Below, in pieces: positions 33,233-42,153 of a stretch of 64,000 nucleotides of DNA. The stretch is from assembly GCF_015689335.1 (NCBI RefSeq), contig NZ_CP065053.1:1550001-1614000 (forward strand), read 5' to 3'. Source of the DNA: Massilia antarctica (GTDB lineage: Bacteria; Pseudomonadota; Gammaproteobacteria; Burkholderiales; Burkholderiaceae_D). The notes beneath the pieces are model-generated. The model had not been told where the DNA came from and searched no databases. It saw only the letters and a list, made by a program, of their open reading frames with translations. The translations under genes and the position numbers were made by a program. Each line of letters opens with the position of its first letter. Position 1 is the first letter of the stretch.

Positions 33233-33237
33233 GCATG

Positions 33238-33792
33238 TCAGCGCGGCGCGCCCGGCCTGGGCAAGACGCCGATCCGGAGCGCGCCGCCATTCTTGCCGTC
33301 CTCCCCCTCCTGGGGCGCGACGAACATATCGTGCGGGTAAACGAACACCCAGTCCGCATAGCGGCTCTTGTTGCGCAAGCCGCTGTCGTGATCGTCGAAA
33401 TTGTCGACCTTCATGGGCGCACGCTGCGACAGCGAATGCACGCCCACGATGCGGCCTTCGACCTTGACCAGGCCCCAGTCGGCCTTGCCGGTGATGGGGT
33501 CGGCGTACAGGCGCCGCAGGTGGCGCTTGGCGTTCGGGAAGCGCGGGTCCTTGATCAGGTCCTGCAGGGTCAATGGATACATCTGCGGCCCGGGCGCGGC
33601 GCTGTCGTGATAGCGCGCGATGGCGGCGCGGAATTCGTGGCCGATGAACAGCAGCTCGCGCTCCTTGTCGCGCCGCACCGAGGTCGAATACAGCTCGCTG
33701 GCGATGCTGCTGCCGATCCCCATGAAAGCGACCAGCAGCAGGGTCCAGATGTAGGCGAACCCGCCGCGATGTGCGCGCTTACAGCTGCTCAT
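33238..33792 (-). CDS. Pseudopilin-like protein lacking Glu5, last gene of the secretion operon
   Basis: A 184-aa protein. After a short basic leader (MSSCKRAHRGG) a hydrophobic segment FAYIWTLLLVAFMGIGSS resembles a type IV pilin/pseudopilin N-helix, but the residue five after the expected cleavage point is Trp, not the usual Glu. GspK-type minor pseudopilins, which cap the pseudopilus tip, also lack Glu5. The start at 33792 overlaps the previous gene by 14 bp. The rest is soluble and not recognised in detail. Confidence 0.7.
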   Translation of the reverse strand: MSSCKRAHRGGFAYIWTLLLVAFMGIGSSIASELYSTSVRRDKERELLFIGHEFRAAIARYHDSAAPGPQMYPLTLQDLIKDPRFPNAKRHLRRLYADPITGKADWGLVKVEGRIVGVHSLSQRAPMKVDNFDDHDSGLRNKSRYADWVFVYPHDMFVAPQEGEDGKNGGALRIGVLPRPGAPR

Positions 33793-34162
33793 ACGGCACG
33801 CCCTCGCGCGTCTTGCCGCGCGCGCCGCTGCGGATGTCGGCCACACCCGGCTTGTCCGGATCGATGGAGGCCACCGGCTGCCACGTCACGCTCGATTCGG
33901 TGACCGGGTCGACCGGCACAGCCCGAAAATACTTGTACGTCACCAGATCGCTCAGCGAGGCCGGATACACGCCCTTGTCGCCGTAAAATTTGTCGATCCC
34001 CAGGCGCAGCACATGCAGGTTTTCCTTGAGCGCGACTTCCTTCGACTTGTCCACCGAGCCGAAATAGCGCGGCACGGCAATCGTCAGCAAGGTCGCGATG
34101 ATGGCCATCACCACCAGCAGTTCGACCAGGGTAAAACCCTTGTGTTCTCTTCTCATGTTCAT
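33779..34162 (-). CDS. GspG-like major pseudopilin
   Basis: A 127-aa prepilin with a class III leader (MNMRREHKG) and N-helix FTLVELLVVMAIIATLLTIA containing Glu5. The body (LHVLRLGIDKFYGDKGVYPA SLSDL in type II style) matches GspG. It probably forms the shaft of a short pseudopilus. It is 4 bp after the preceding pseudopilin gene and overlaps the next by 14 bp. A prepilin peptidase is not encoded nearby, so one must act from elsewhere. Confidence 0.85.
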   Translation of the reverse strand: MNMRREHKGFTLVELLVVMAIIATLLTIAVPRYFGSVDKSKEVALKENLHVLRLGIDKFYGDKGVYPASLSDLVTYKYFRAVPVDPVTESSVTWQPVASIDPDKPGVADIRSGARGKTREGVPYEQL

Positions 34163-34166
34163 CTCC

Positions 34167-34637
34167 TCACCACAGCTTGTGCGGCACGCCGTTCAATCCC
34201 ACCGCCGCCGAGCGCGAGCTGACGTCGAACACGTCCTCGCCCTCGCTCGGATTATCCGGCGGCGAGGCGTACGAGCGCTTGGCCCAGGTATCGGCGGCGC
34301 GCGCCTCGTCCTGGGATGCGAACGGATCGCGCGGCAGGCGCCGCAGAAAATAGATGTTCTTCTTGGCGGGATTGAGCTGGTCGGGCACGCCCTCGACCAG
34401 TTCCTCCAGCTTTTTCGGATAGCCCGAGTCGCCCACCGCGGTCTTGATGCGGCCAAGATCGGCCGCCTTCTTGTACGCTTCAAGCCCTTCGCGGATCTCG
34501 ATCAGCGCGCTGCGCAGGCTGCGCTCCTTTTCGCGCTGCACCGCCACCTGCGCCATCGGCACCGCCACCGTCGCCAGGGTTCCCATGATCGCCAGAGTGA
34601 TAATCAGCTCGACGAAGGTGAAACCGCGCGCCTTCAC
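34167..34637 (-). CDS. GspG-like pseudopilin, second copy
   Basis: A 156-aa prepilin with a very short leader (MKARG) and N-helix FTFVELIITLAIMGTLATVA with Glu5. The C-terminal domain has LIEIREGLEAYKKAADLGRI and a proline-rich end. It is longer than the neighbouring GspG-like protein and probably forms a different part of the pseudopilus. Its start overlaps the secretin stop by 4 bp (ATGA). Confidence 0.83.
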   Translation of the reverse strand: MKARGFTFVELIITLAIMGTLATVAVPMAQVAVQREKERSLRSALIEIREGLEAYKKAADLGRIKTAVGDSGYPKKLEELVEGVPDQLNPAKKNIYFLRRLPRDPFASQDEARAADTWAKRSYASPPDNPSEGEDVFDVSSRSAAVGLNGVPHKLW

Positions 34638-36619
34638 TGGATCACCTTGCGCGGCGCATCGGCGCCCGGCGGCTTGCCGGTGCCGGTCCCGATGCCGGCC
34701 GGACTATCGCCGGCGGGCGGCGGCGGCGCCGGCTCCTCGCCGCCGGTCATGGACGATGGCGCCGCCGGCGGCTGCACCGGCGGCGAAGGGTCGGGCGCCT
34801 GGGCTCCCGGCTGGGCGGGTGCGGCGGGCGATCCGCCGCCGGGGCCCGGACCGCGCCCGCCCACATTCGATTCGGTGCCCGAGTCGAACTGCGCGGTCAT
34901 CAGGTCGGGCCGGCGCAGGCTGCGCAGGATGCGCGGCGTGATCGACAACACGATCTCGCTGCGCGAGGTGTCATCCTTCTGGCTGCCGAACAGGCGCTTG
35001 AGCACCGGCAGCTCGCCCATGCCCGGCAGCTTGTCGGCGCTGCGCCGGTCCTCGTCGTTGATCAGGCCCGCCAGCACCTGGGTTTCGCCATCCTTCAGGC
35101 GCAGCACCGTGCCGGCGCTGCGGGTGCCGATCTGGTAAGCCTGCGTGCCCGATTTGCTGATCACTTCCTTGACCACGTTGCTCACTTCCAGATTGACCTT
35201 GATCGCCACCTCGTCGTCCAGGTAGACGTTCGGCTCGACGTCGAGCTTGAGGCCCACGTCGACATAATTGACGCTGTCGGAACTGACGCCATTGTTGGTG
35301 GTGACGGTAATGACCGGCACGCGGTCGCCGATCAGCACCTTGGCCTTTTCCTTGTTGCGCACGCGGATGCGCGGATTGGCCAGCAGATTGCTGTCGGTAT
35401 CGACCTGGTTGGCGTTGATGCTGGCGCTGCCGATGGCGACGTTGATGCGGCCGCGGTTGATCCCGCCAAGGCTGGCCACGGTCAAAGGCGCGAGGCTGTC
35501 GCCGCCGCTGGCCAGGCTCAGGGTGGCCTTGTCGGGCCAGCGCACGCCCAGTTCCATCAGGCGCGTGCGTTTCACTTCCAGCACCTCGACTTCGAGCATC
35601 ACTTCCGGATCGGCCATGTCCTGCATGGCGATGATGCGTTCGGCCATGCGGATCATCTCCGGCGTGTCGCGCATCATGATGATGCCGAGGCGGTCGTCGG
35701 TGACGATGTCCTTGGCCTTGAGCAGGGTCTTGATCGAAAACGAGACGGTCTTCACGTCGGCATTGGCCAGGTAAAAACTGCGCACCACCAGCTGCTGGTA
35801 ATCCTTCACCTTTTGCGCGGTGTTCGGGTAGATCGTGATGGCGCGTTCGCCGGTCACGGTTTGTTCGAGCTGGTTGGCCGAGAGTAGCATGCGGATCGCT
35901 TCTTCCAGGCTGGTATTGCGCACCGAGATGGTGGTGCGGATGGCCGGGTCGACATCGCGGTCGAACACGAAGTTCAGGCCCGAGACCTTGCCCAGGAAGT
36001 CGAACACCGAACGCACCGGCGCGTCGCGGAACTCCAGGGTCACCGGTTTGCGGTAGGCGGCCGCCAGCTTGCCGCCGCCCGCGCCCTTCTTGGCCTGCTC
36101 GTCGGCGATGCGGCTCCTCAAAGCCAGCGCGTCGCGCTGGTTGGGGCGTTCCTGCAGCACCACGCGCAGGGCGTCGAGCGCCTGGGCCTGGTCGGCCTCG
36201 CCGGCGCGCCGCCACGATGCCTCGGCGCCGGCCACCATCTCCTTGTGGCGCTGTTCCATCGCGATCGCCTGCATGCCCTGCTGCGCGACCGCGTTGGCGG
36301 GATCGATCGCCAGCACCCGGGCCGACATCTTTTCGGCCTCGCTGAAATTGCCCTGCTGGCGCAGCTGCTCGGCGCGGGCGTTGAAGGCATTGACGATGCT
36401 GGCCTTGCGGCTTAACAGGCCAATCCGGTATTCGGCGTTGCCGGGCTCCTGGCGCGTGGCCTCTTCCAGCTTGGCCAGGCCCTGCTCGATCTGTCCCTGT
36501 TCGAGCAGGGCCTTGCCTTCCTTGAAGGTCTGCGGACCGGCGCAGGCGCTCAGCGCCACGGCCAAGGCCAGCATGCGAAGCGGTGTACGCGCCAGCTTGT
36601 GTGTCAGTGTGTGATTCAA
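34634..36619 (-). CDS. Secretin (GspD/MshL/PilQ-like outer-membrane lipoprotein)
   Basis: A 661-aa secretin that would form the outer-membrane channel. The lipobox is LSAC (Cys near 26). TPR-like helices follow (residues 35-155), then an STN domain (VTLEFRDAPVRSVFDFLGKVS) and N-domains. The conserved secretin core holds the block VPVITVTTNNGVSSDSVNYV and the C-terminal signature VLAGLINDEDRRSADKLPG. The last 80 residues are a Pro/Gly-rich tail. An N-terminal TPR combined with an STN domain is closer to MshL-type secretins than to classical GspD. It overlaps genes on both sides by 4 bp. Confidence 0.9.
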   Translation of the reverse strand: MNHTLTHKLARTPLRMLALAVALSACAGPQTFKEGKALLEQGQIEQGLAKLEEATRQEPGNAEYRIGLLSRKASIVNAFNARAEQLRQQGNFSEAEKMSARVLAIDPANAVAQQGMQAIAMEQRHKEMVAGAEASWRRAGEADQAQALDALRVVLQERPNQRDALALRSRIADEQAKKGAGGGKLAAAYRKPVTLEFRDAPVRSVFDFLGKVSGLNFVFDRDVDPAIRTTISVRNTSLEEAIRMLLSANQLEQTVTGERAITIYPNTAQKVKDYQQLVVRSFYLANADVKTVSFSIKTLLKAKDIVTDDRLGIIMMRDTPEMIRMAERIIAMQDMADPEVMLEVEVLEVKRTRLMELGVRWPDKATLSLASGGDSLAPLTVASLGGINRGRINVAIGSASINANQVDTDSNLLANPRIRVRNKEKAKVLIGDRVPVITVTTNNGVSSDSVNYVDVGLKLDVEPNVYLDDEVAIKVNLEVSNVVKEVISKSGTQAYQIGTRSAGTVLRLKDGETQVLAGLINDEDRRSADKLPGMGELPVLKRLFGSQKDDTSRSEIVLSITPRILRSLRRPDLMTAQFDSGTESNVGGRGPGPGGGSPAAPAQPGAQAPDPSPPVQPPAAPSSMTGGEEPAPPPPAGDSPAGIGTGTGKPPGADAPRKVIQ

Positions 36620-37158
36620 TTCATCTCCCCTACTGCGAGTGTTTGTTTCTTATGGAGCGGCAGATACGTGAACGTCAAGGTGTCGTCGCCGGCACTGTCG
36701 AAGGTGTAGCTCTCGTCGATCTTGTCGCCCACATAGGCCACCACGTTGCGTTCCTCGACCTGCAGGAAGTAGGCCTGCCTGCCATCGTCGAGGAAGCGTC
36801 CGAGCAGGCGGATCGGCAGTTGCGGCGCGCCGCCCGCGTGGCCGGATGCGGTGGCCTGCACCGGCTTGGTGACGCTGCTGTCGGCCGGCTTGACCGGGGC
36901 GGGGTCATTCTGCCCGGCCACCTGCCCCTGCCAGCTCTGGCGCGCAAAGGCGTTGCCCAGTTCCTCGTCCTGCGCGCGCGGGCGGATTTCCAGCAGCGGC
37001 GCCTCAGGCTCGGCCAGCGGCGCCTGCACCACCACGGCCGCTGCCGGCACGATGCTGCGGGCCTGGGCCGGCGCGATCATGTCGGTATCGTCATCGGGCG
37101 CGAAATAGCAGGCCAGCAGGGTCGCGCCCAGCGCCACCGCCATCGTCATCTTTTTCAT
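36616..37158 (-). CDS. PilP/GspC-like inner-membrane assembly protein
   Basis: A 180-aa protein with one N-terminal membrane anchor (MTMAVALGATLLACYF), a Pro/Ala-rich periplasmic linker and a small C-terminal beta domain (LPIRLLGRFLDDGRQAYFLQ, then VGDKIDESY) resembling the homology region of GspC/PilP. Such proteins tie the inner-membrane platform to the secretin. It matches what databases call a secretion system X protein, as far as I recall. Both flanking overlaps are 4 bp. Confidence 0.7.
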   Translation of the reverse strand: MKKMTMAVALGATLLACYFAPDDDTDMIAPAQARSIVPAAAVVVQAPLAEPEAPLLEIRPRAQDEELGNAFARQSWQGQVAGQNDPAPVKPADSSVTKPVQATASGHAGGAPQLPIRLLGRFLDDGRQAYFLQVEERNVVAYVGDKIDESYTFDSAGDDTLTFTYLPLHKKQTLAVGEMN

Positions 37159-37769
37159 CGGCGTCCTCCTTTTGCCACTGCCGTCCTGACCAGCAGGTTG
37201 AAATGCACGCGCGCCTCGACCTCGCCGGTGTCGATCTGCTCGCGCTTGAATGTCACGGAATCCAAGGTCAGGGCCGGCATGTCATGCAGGGCGCCGACGA
37301 TGAACGCCTGTACCTTCGCGTAGTCGGCCTTGATCGGCAAGGTGATCTGGTAGCGCATGAACGCGGCGCCATCCTCGGTCTGTGCCTTGTAGTCGGCCTT
37401 GGCCAGCACCACGCCGTTTTTGACGGCGACATCGACCAGCTGCTTGAGCAGGTCGGGAATCGTGTCGTGCGCGGGCAGGTAGGCGTAGAAGGCCGCCACG
37501 CGGCGCGCGCCGTCCGGCAGCGCTACCCGCTGCTGCGCCGGTTTGGCCGTGCGCGCGGCCGTGATTTGCTGCACCAGCTCGTGCTGGCGCGCCTGCAGGC
37601 GGGTCGACTGCCATGCGCACAGGGCGGCGGCCGCCAGCGCGCAGGCCCCAAGCGCGGCGCCCCAGCCCAAGCGTGCGCCGTGGCGCCGCGCTTCCCAGCC
37701 GGCACGCGCGGCCAGCATCGACGGCGCGCCCGCCTGCTGTCCGTTGCTGGCGATTTTCAGTCCTGCCAT
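37155..37769 (-). CDS. PilO/GspM-like inner-membrane platform protein
   Basis: A 204-aa protein with a cytoplasmic N-terminus, one membrane span (GAALGACALAAAALCAW, near 40-55), a short coiled coil and a ferredoxin-like periplasmic domain (AAFYAYLPAHDTIPDLLKQL; MRYQITLPIKADYAKVQAFI). This layout is that of PilO and GspM, which organise the pilus platform. It overlaps the PilN-like gene by 13 bp and the PilP-like gene by 4 bp. Confidence 0.72.
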   Translation of the reverse strand: MAGLKIASNGQQAGAPSMLAARAGWEARRHGARLGWGAALGACALAAAALCAWQSTRLQARQHELVQQITAARTAKPAQQRVALPDGARRVAAFYAYLPAHDTIPDLLKQLVDVAVKNGVVLAKADYKAQTEDGAAFMRYQITLPIKADYAKVQAFIVGALHDMPALTLDSVTFKREQIDTGEVEARVHFNLLVRTAVAKGGRR

Positions 37770-38320
37770 TGCGCCTCCAGTTGAAAACGGTACGGCCGGT
37801 TGGGCGCCGCGCCGTTCAATTCATGCTTGACCAGGTACACGGAGGTGAACAGGGTCTGCTCGTTGAGGTAGGCGACGTAGTTCGTCATGTCGCCCGCGGT
37901 TTCGGCTTCGGCCGCGATTTTCAGGCCGCCGGCGGCGCTGCTGCTGGCCCCCCCCTGATGCGCACCGGCTTCCGGCTTGCTGTTCAGATCCATGCCGAGC
38001 AGCGCGACGTGAATGTCGGCCGGTGCCTGCACGGCTTTGACAAGGCGCGTGACCGGCAAATTAAGCTGGCGCACGGCGTCGCCGATGATGGCCAGCTGGC
38101 GGTCCTGGGCGCGCTGGTCGGCTTCCGACAGGCGCGCGCGCGGCGCCTCGCGCGGCTGCACCAGCGCCAGCTGCGCTTCGAGCGCGCCGGCGCGGCGCGC
38201 CTGCAGCACCCAGTCGACGCCGGCCGCGCCCAGCGCCAGCAGGCCGGCGGCCAGCAAGGCCAGGCGCCAGCCCTTGGGCGCTTGCGCGCCGCGCACGAAA
38301 TTGAGTTGGGTCAGCGCCAT
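37757..38320 (-). CDS. PilN-like inner-membrane platform protein
   Basis: A 187-aa protein with a short cytoplasmic N-terminus (MALTQLNFVRGAQAPKGWR), one membrane span (LALLAAGLLALGAAGVDWVL), a coiled coil and a periplasmic domain (VTRLVKAVQAPADIHVALLG). The layout is that of PilN or the C-terminal half of GspL. It starts 1 bp after the PilM-like gene, as pilM-pilN do. Confidence 0.72.
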   Translation of the reverse strand: MALTQLNFVRGAQAPKGWRLALLAAGLLALGAAGVDWVLQARRAGALEAQLALVQPREAPRARLSEADQRAQDRQLAIIGDAVRQLNLPVTRLVKAVQAPADIHVALLGMDLNSKPEAGAHQGGASSSAAGGLKIAAEAETAGDMTNYVAYLNEQTLFTSVYLVKHELNGAAPNRPYRFQLEAQWQD

Positions 38321-38321
38321 C

Positions 38322-39128
38322 TCAGCACCTCATCATCGCCACGGCGGCATAGCCGGGCGCCGGCGCCGCCGGCAGCTTGACCATGTCGAAGTAATCGGGC
38401 AGCGCGTGCAGCGCCGGGCGTTCGTCGAGGCTGACCAGCGCCACCTGGGCGATTTCGCCCAGTTCCGGCGCGCGCAGGGTCCAGCGCTGCCAGGCTTGCG
38501 GCAGTTCGCTTTCCCACGGGCCGCGCAGGGCTTGCGCCTGCACCGCGTGGATGCGGCCATTGGCGGCGGCGGCCAGCACCAGGCGGCCCGGTTCGACCAG
38601 CGCGAACGCTTGCGGGTGGTTCGATGCGATCGCGCGCCAGGTGATCGACAGCACCGATTCGATCGCCATGCACGGATGGCCGCATTCGCGCGCCACGTCC
38701 TGCAAGCCTTGCAGGAAGTCGCGCTCGATGGCGCAGGCCAGGCGCGGCTGGCCGTAAGGCGCGTCGTCGCACACGATAGCCCAGGTGCGCGCGGCGTCGC
38801 CGTAGATGCCGATGAACTGGGCTTGCTGGAAGCGCTCGGCGGAGCCCTGGTGCAGCAGCGCGTCGCTCCAGGGGATCATGGCCAGCTGGCACCAGCGCGT
38901 GGTCAAGGCCACCGACACCGGCACGCCTTTCAGGGTTACCCCGGCGGTGCGCAGGTAGGCGCCGAAAGCGGCCAGCGCGCCATCCCATTTGCCGTCGGTC
39001 CGGTCGAGGGGAATCCGTACTTCGCTGTGGGCGACGATGCGCTTGCCGCTGCGAACCACGGCGGTGAGCAGGTCGGGCGCCAGGGATACGCACACGGTGC
39101 GGCTGGAGAAGAGTTCAGTAAGTGACAC
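38322..39128 (-). CDS. PilM/GspL-N-like cytoplasmic protein
   Basis: A 268-aa protein without membrane segments. By position (between the ATPase and PilN-like genes), size and alternating beta/alpha pattern it fits PilM or the cytoplasmic half of GspL (actin-like fold), but the usual ATP-binding motifs are not obvious, so it is a divergent member. It overlaps the ATPase gene by 14 bp. An interaction with the PilN-like protein is inferred. Confidence 0.62.
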   Translation of the reverse strand: MSLTELFSSRTVCVSLAPDLLTAVVRSGKRIVAHSEVRIPLDRTDGKWDGALAAFGAYLRTAGVTLKGVPVSVALTTRWCQLAMIPWSDALLHQGSAERFQQAQFIGIYGDAARTWAIVCDDAPYGQPRLACAIERDFLQGLQDVARECGHPCMAIESVLSITWRAIASNHPQAFALVEPGRLVLAAAANGRIHAVQAQALRGPWESELPQAWQRWTLRAPELGEIAQVALVSLDERPALHALPDYFDMVKLPAAPAPGYAAVAMMRC

Positions 39129-40812
39129 GGTTTAGCTCCATCAATGTAGTTTCACCCTGGCGCACCAGGTCCAGCGCCGCTTCGCGCACCAGGCGGATGC
39201 CGGCGCGCGCGGCTTCTTCCTTCATGCGGCTGACCGGCGCGCGCGTGGTGATCATTTCGCGCATGGCGTCGTTGAGCATCAGCACTTCGGCCACCGCCTT
39301 GCGGCCCTTGTAGCCGGTGCCGCGGCAATGGCCGCAGCCCGCACCGGCCTTGAAGCGCCAGCCGGCCACCTGGGCGCTCGTCAACCCGCTGTCGCGCAAT
39401 TCGTCCGGGTCGGGCGGCACTTCCACCGCGCAGTGTTCGCAATTGAGACGCAGCAGGCGCTGCGCCACGATGCCGTTCAGGGCCGCGGCGAAGCTGTAGG
39501 CGTCCACGCCCATGTGCAGGAAGCGCCCGACCACGTCGAACACGTTATTCGCGTGCAGGGTGGTAAATACCAGGTGGCCGGTGAGCGCGGCCTGCACGGC
39601 GATCTGCGCGGTTTCGTCGTCGCGGATTTCGCCGATCATGATCTTGTCCGGGTCGTGCCGCAAAATCGAGCGCAGGCCGCGCGCGAAGGTCAATCCCTTC
39701 TTTTCGTTGACGGGGATTTGCAGCACGCGCGGCAGCCGGTATTCGACCGGGTCTTCGATGGTGACGATCTTGTCGCGCCCCGTGTTGATCTCGGTGATGG
39801 CCGCGTACAGGGTGGTGGTCTTGCCCGAGCCGGTCGGCCCGGTCACCAGCAGCATGCCGTGCGGCTTGGCCGCCAGGCGCCGGATCAGCACAATCGCGTC
39901 GGCGTTCAGGCCCAGGCTTTCCAGGCGCAGCGACTGGGCCGCCTCGGTCAGGGCGCGCCGGTCCAGCAGGCGCAGCACCGCATCCTCGCCGAAGATATTC
40001 GGCATGATCGAGACGCGGAAATCGATCTCGGCGCCCTTCACGCGCACCTTGAAGCGGCCATCCTGCGGAATGCGGCGCTCGGCGATGTCCAGGTCGGCCA
40101 TGACCTTGATGCGCGAGATGATCTGCTCGGCCATCTGCAAGCCCTGCACCTGGCCTGCCTGCACCAGCACCCCGTCGACCCGGTATTTGATAATCAGCTT
40201 GTCGCCATCGCATTCGAGGTGGATGTCGCTGGCCTGGAACTTGAGCGCATCGTAGATGGTGGAGTTGACCAGCTTGACCACCGGGCTGCTGTCTTCGCTG
40301 ATGCGCACCAGCGAGATATCTTCGATGCTCTGGTCAAGGCTCTCGACCTGGTCGGCGTCGCCGGCCATGCCGGCCATGGCTTGCTGCACGTTCTCCTGCT
40401 GCGCCAGATAGGCACTCAGTTCGTCCGGATGCGTCAGCGCCACGGAAAATCCGCCGTGCAGGGCGCAATCGGCCCACTGCAGGGTGTCGTCGGCGAAGGG
40501 GTCGCCCAGCACCAGCACGGGGACGCCGGCGGGGCCCTCCATCAGCACGCACTCGCGCTGGGCGCAGTCGGTGTAGGGCATCAAGCCGAAGGCCGGCATG
40601 CCTGCCTGCAGCGCGACGATGGTCCACAGCGGATAGGAAAACAGCGCGGCCAGTTGGGCGATGAACACTTCCGGTTCAAGCCCGGTCGTCTCTTCGAGCA
40701 CGACGAGCAGCGGCCGGCCCTGGGCCAGCGCGGCCAGGCGCGCCTGCTGCACCAGCGCGGCCGTGAGCGGCGCGCCCAGCGCCGGCTTGTGGGGAAAATC
40801 AGGGGCGTTCAT
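39115..40812 (-). CDS. GspE/PilB-family secretion ATPase
   Basis: A 565-aa hexameric ATPase. The N-terminal 150 residues form a GSPII_E_N-like domain. The core has Walker A GPTGSGKTTTLYAAI, the Asp box (VTIEDPVEYRLP) and the His box (FTTLHANNVFDVVGRFLHMG). A four-cysteine zinc motif is spread over CEHCAVEVPP and CGHCRGTGYKGR, as in GspE and PilB. It would drive pseudopilus assembly. The start overlaps the platform gene stop by 4 bp. Confidence 0.93.
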   Translation of the reverse strand: MNAPDFPHKPALGAPLTAALVQQARLAALAQGRPLLVVLEETTGLEPEVFIAQLAALFSYPLWTIVALQAGMPAFGLMPYTDCAQRECVLMEGPAGVPVLVLGDPFADDTLQWADCALHGGFSVALTHPDELSAYLAQQENVQQAMAGMAGDADQVESLDQSIEDISLVRISEDSSPVVKLVNSTIYDALKFQASDIHLECDGDKLIIKYRVDGVLVQAGQVQGLQMAEQIISRIKVMADLDIAERRIPQDGRFKVRVKGAEIDFRVSIMPNIFGEDAVLRLLDRRALTEAAQSLRLESLGLNADAIVLIRRLAAKPHGMLLVTGPTGSGKTTTLYAAITEINTGRDKIVTIEDPVEYRLPRVLQIPVNEKKGLTFARGLRSILRHDPDKIMIGEIRDDETAQIAVQAALTGHLVFTTLHANNVFDVVGRFLHMGVDAYSFAAALNGIVAQRLLRLNCEHCAVEVPPDPDELRDSGLTSAQVAGWRFKAGAGCGHCRGTGYKGRKAVAEVLMLNDAMREMITTRAPVSRMKEEAARAGIRLVREAALDLVRQGETTLMELNRVTY

Positions 40813-41999
40813 GACAGGCTCCCGGCAAGTTCAAAGATGGGCATGTACATCAGCACCACCACGCCGCCAATGACCACGCCGATGAAGGTCATCAGCAAGG
40901 GTTCGAGCAGGCGCGAGGTCCAGTCGACCCAGCGCGCGAATTCTTCATCGTGAAAGCGCGCCGAGCGTTCCAGCATGTCGCCCAGGCGGCCCGTGTTTTC
41001 GCCCACTTTCAGGAGCGACTGCGCCACCGGCGTGGCCAGCTGGTTCTGTTCCAGCGCGCTGGAAAACGGCAAGCCTTCCTGCACCGCGCGGCGCGCCGCA
41101 TCGAGCTGCTGCTGCTGGCCCGGGAGCAGCATGGCGGACACCATCGCCAGCCCTTTCGACAAGGGAATACCCGCATGCAGCAGCAGGCTCAGCGCCCGGT
41201 AAAAGCGCGCCAGCCGGAATTCGGCCGCGCGCGAAGACAGCACCGGCAGGCGCAGCAGCGCGAGGATGAGGCGCTGGCGGATCGCGGCGTTGCTGAGGGC
41301 GAACACCAAGCCGCCCACCAGCGCGCCCAGGGCGCCGAGAAGCAGGAAAGGATGGGCCGACATGAGCTGGCCGAAGCCGAGCATCATTTTCGAGGCCCAG
41401 GGGATGTCGCGCCCCGAGCTTTCGTACACCACGCTGAACTTGGGCACCACGTAGCCGAGCAGGAACAGGGTGACCAGGCTGCCGACCACCAGCAGCATGA
41501 CCGGATAGATGGCGGCCGACACCAGCTTCTTGCGGATCGCCTCGAACTGCAGCTGGTAGGCGACAAAACGGCCGAGGGCTTCGGGCAGGTTGCCGGAGCG
41601 CTCGGCCGCGTGGACTGTAGCGACGTAGATTTCGGGGAAGATGGCGGGAAAGTCGTTCAAGGTATCCGACAAGCTCTTGCCCTGTTGTAGGGTTTGCAAG
41701 ATGGCGCCGATGGTGGCGCGCGTGCCGGGCTGGGTTTCCTTGTTGTGCAAGGTGGCGATGGCTTCGGTGAGGTTGAGCCCCGCTTCGAGCAGCGCCAAGA
41801 GTTCCTGGCTGAACTGCATCAGGGGAAAAGCGTGCTTGCGGCGCGGTTCGGCCGGCGCCTGCGGGCGCTCGATCGCGAGGACGCGCCAGCCCTTGCGCGC
41901 GGCGATGCGGATGGCATCGGCTTCGCTGGGGGCATCGATGGCGATATGCTGGCGGCTGCCTGCTGTGGCAGCGGCCTGGACCTGGAGTTGAAACTGCAT
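40809..41999 (-). CDS. GspF/PilC-family inner-membrane platform protein, first gene of the operon
   Basis: A 396-aa polytopic protein with two GspF domains (FSQELLALLEAGLNLTEAIA and FYRALSLLLHAGIPLSKGLA) and three hydrophobic segments (AIYPVMLLVVGSLVTLFLLG; HPFLLLGALGALVGGLVFAL; LLMTFIGVVIGGVVVLMYMP). It would anchor the ATPase. The N-terminal 60 residues are a short extra domain. A terminator for the upstream gene lies at 42075-42105, so transcription of this operon starts between it and 41999, or inside. Confidence 0.92.
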   Translation of the reverse strand: MQFQLQVQAAATAGSRQHIAIDAPSEADAIRIAARKGWRVLAIERPQAPAEPRRKHAFPLMQFSQELLALLEAGLNLTEAIATLHNKETQPGTRATIGAILQTLQQGKSLSDTLNDFPAIFPEIYVATVHAAERSGNLPEALGRFVAYQLQFEAIRKKLVSAAIYPVMLLVVGSLVTLFLLGYVVPKFSVVYESSGRDIPWASKMMLGFGQLMSAHPFLLLGALGALVGGLVFALSNAAIRQRLILALLRLPVLSSRAAEFRLARFYRALSLLLHAGIPLSKGLAMVSAMLLPGQQQQLDAARRAVQEGLPFSSALEQNQLATPVAQSLLKVGENTGRLGDMLERSARFHDEEFARWVDWTSRLLEPLLMTFIGVVIGGVVVLMYMPIFELAGSLS

Positions 42000-42074
42000 G
42001 GTTGACCCTTTTTACTGATTGACTCCTTGCTTCGCATTCGGCCTGGTTATCCAGGTGACATCTCGGCTCCTTAA

Positions 42075-42105
42075 AAGAAAAATAGCCCCGGCCGAAGCCG
42101 GAGCT
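42075..42105 (-). terminator. Rho-independent terminator of the M4 metalloprotease gene
   Basis: On the minus strand the stem AGCTCCGGC / GCCGGGGCT closes over TTCG and is followed by ATTTTTCTTTT. It is 50 bp after the protease stop and separates it from the secretion operon. Confidence 0.85.
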
Positions 42106-42153
42106 GAAAAAAGAGGACGGACAGCCAGCCATCCTCTTGTGGGGTCACCCGGT

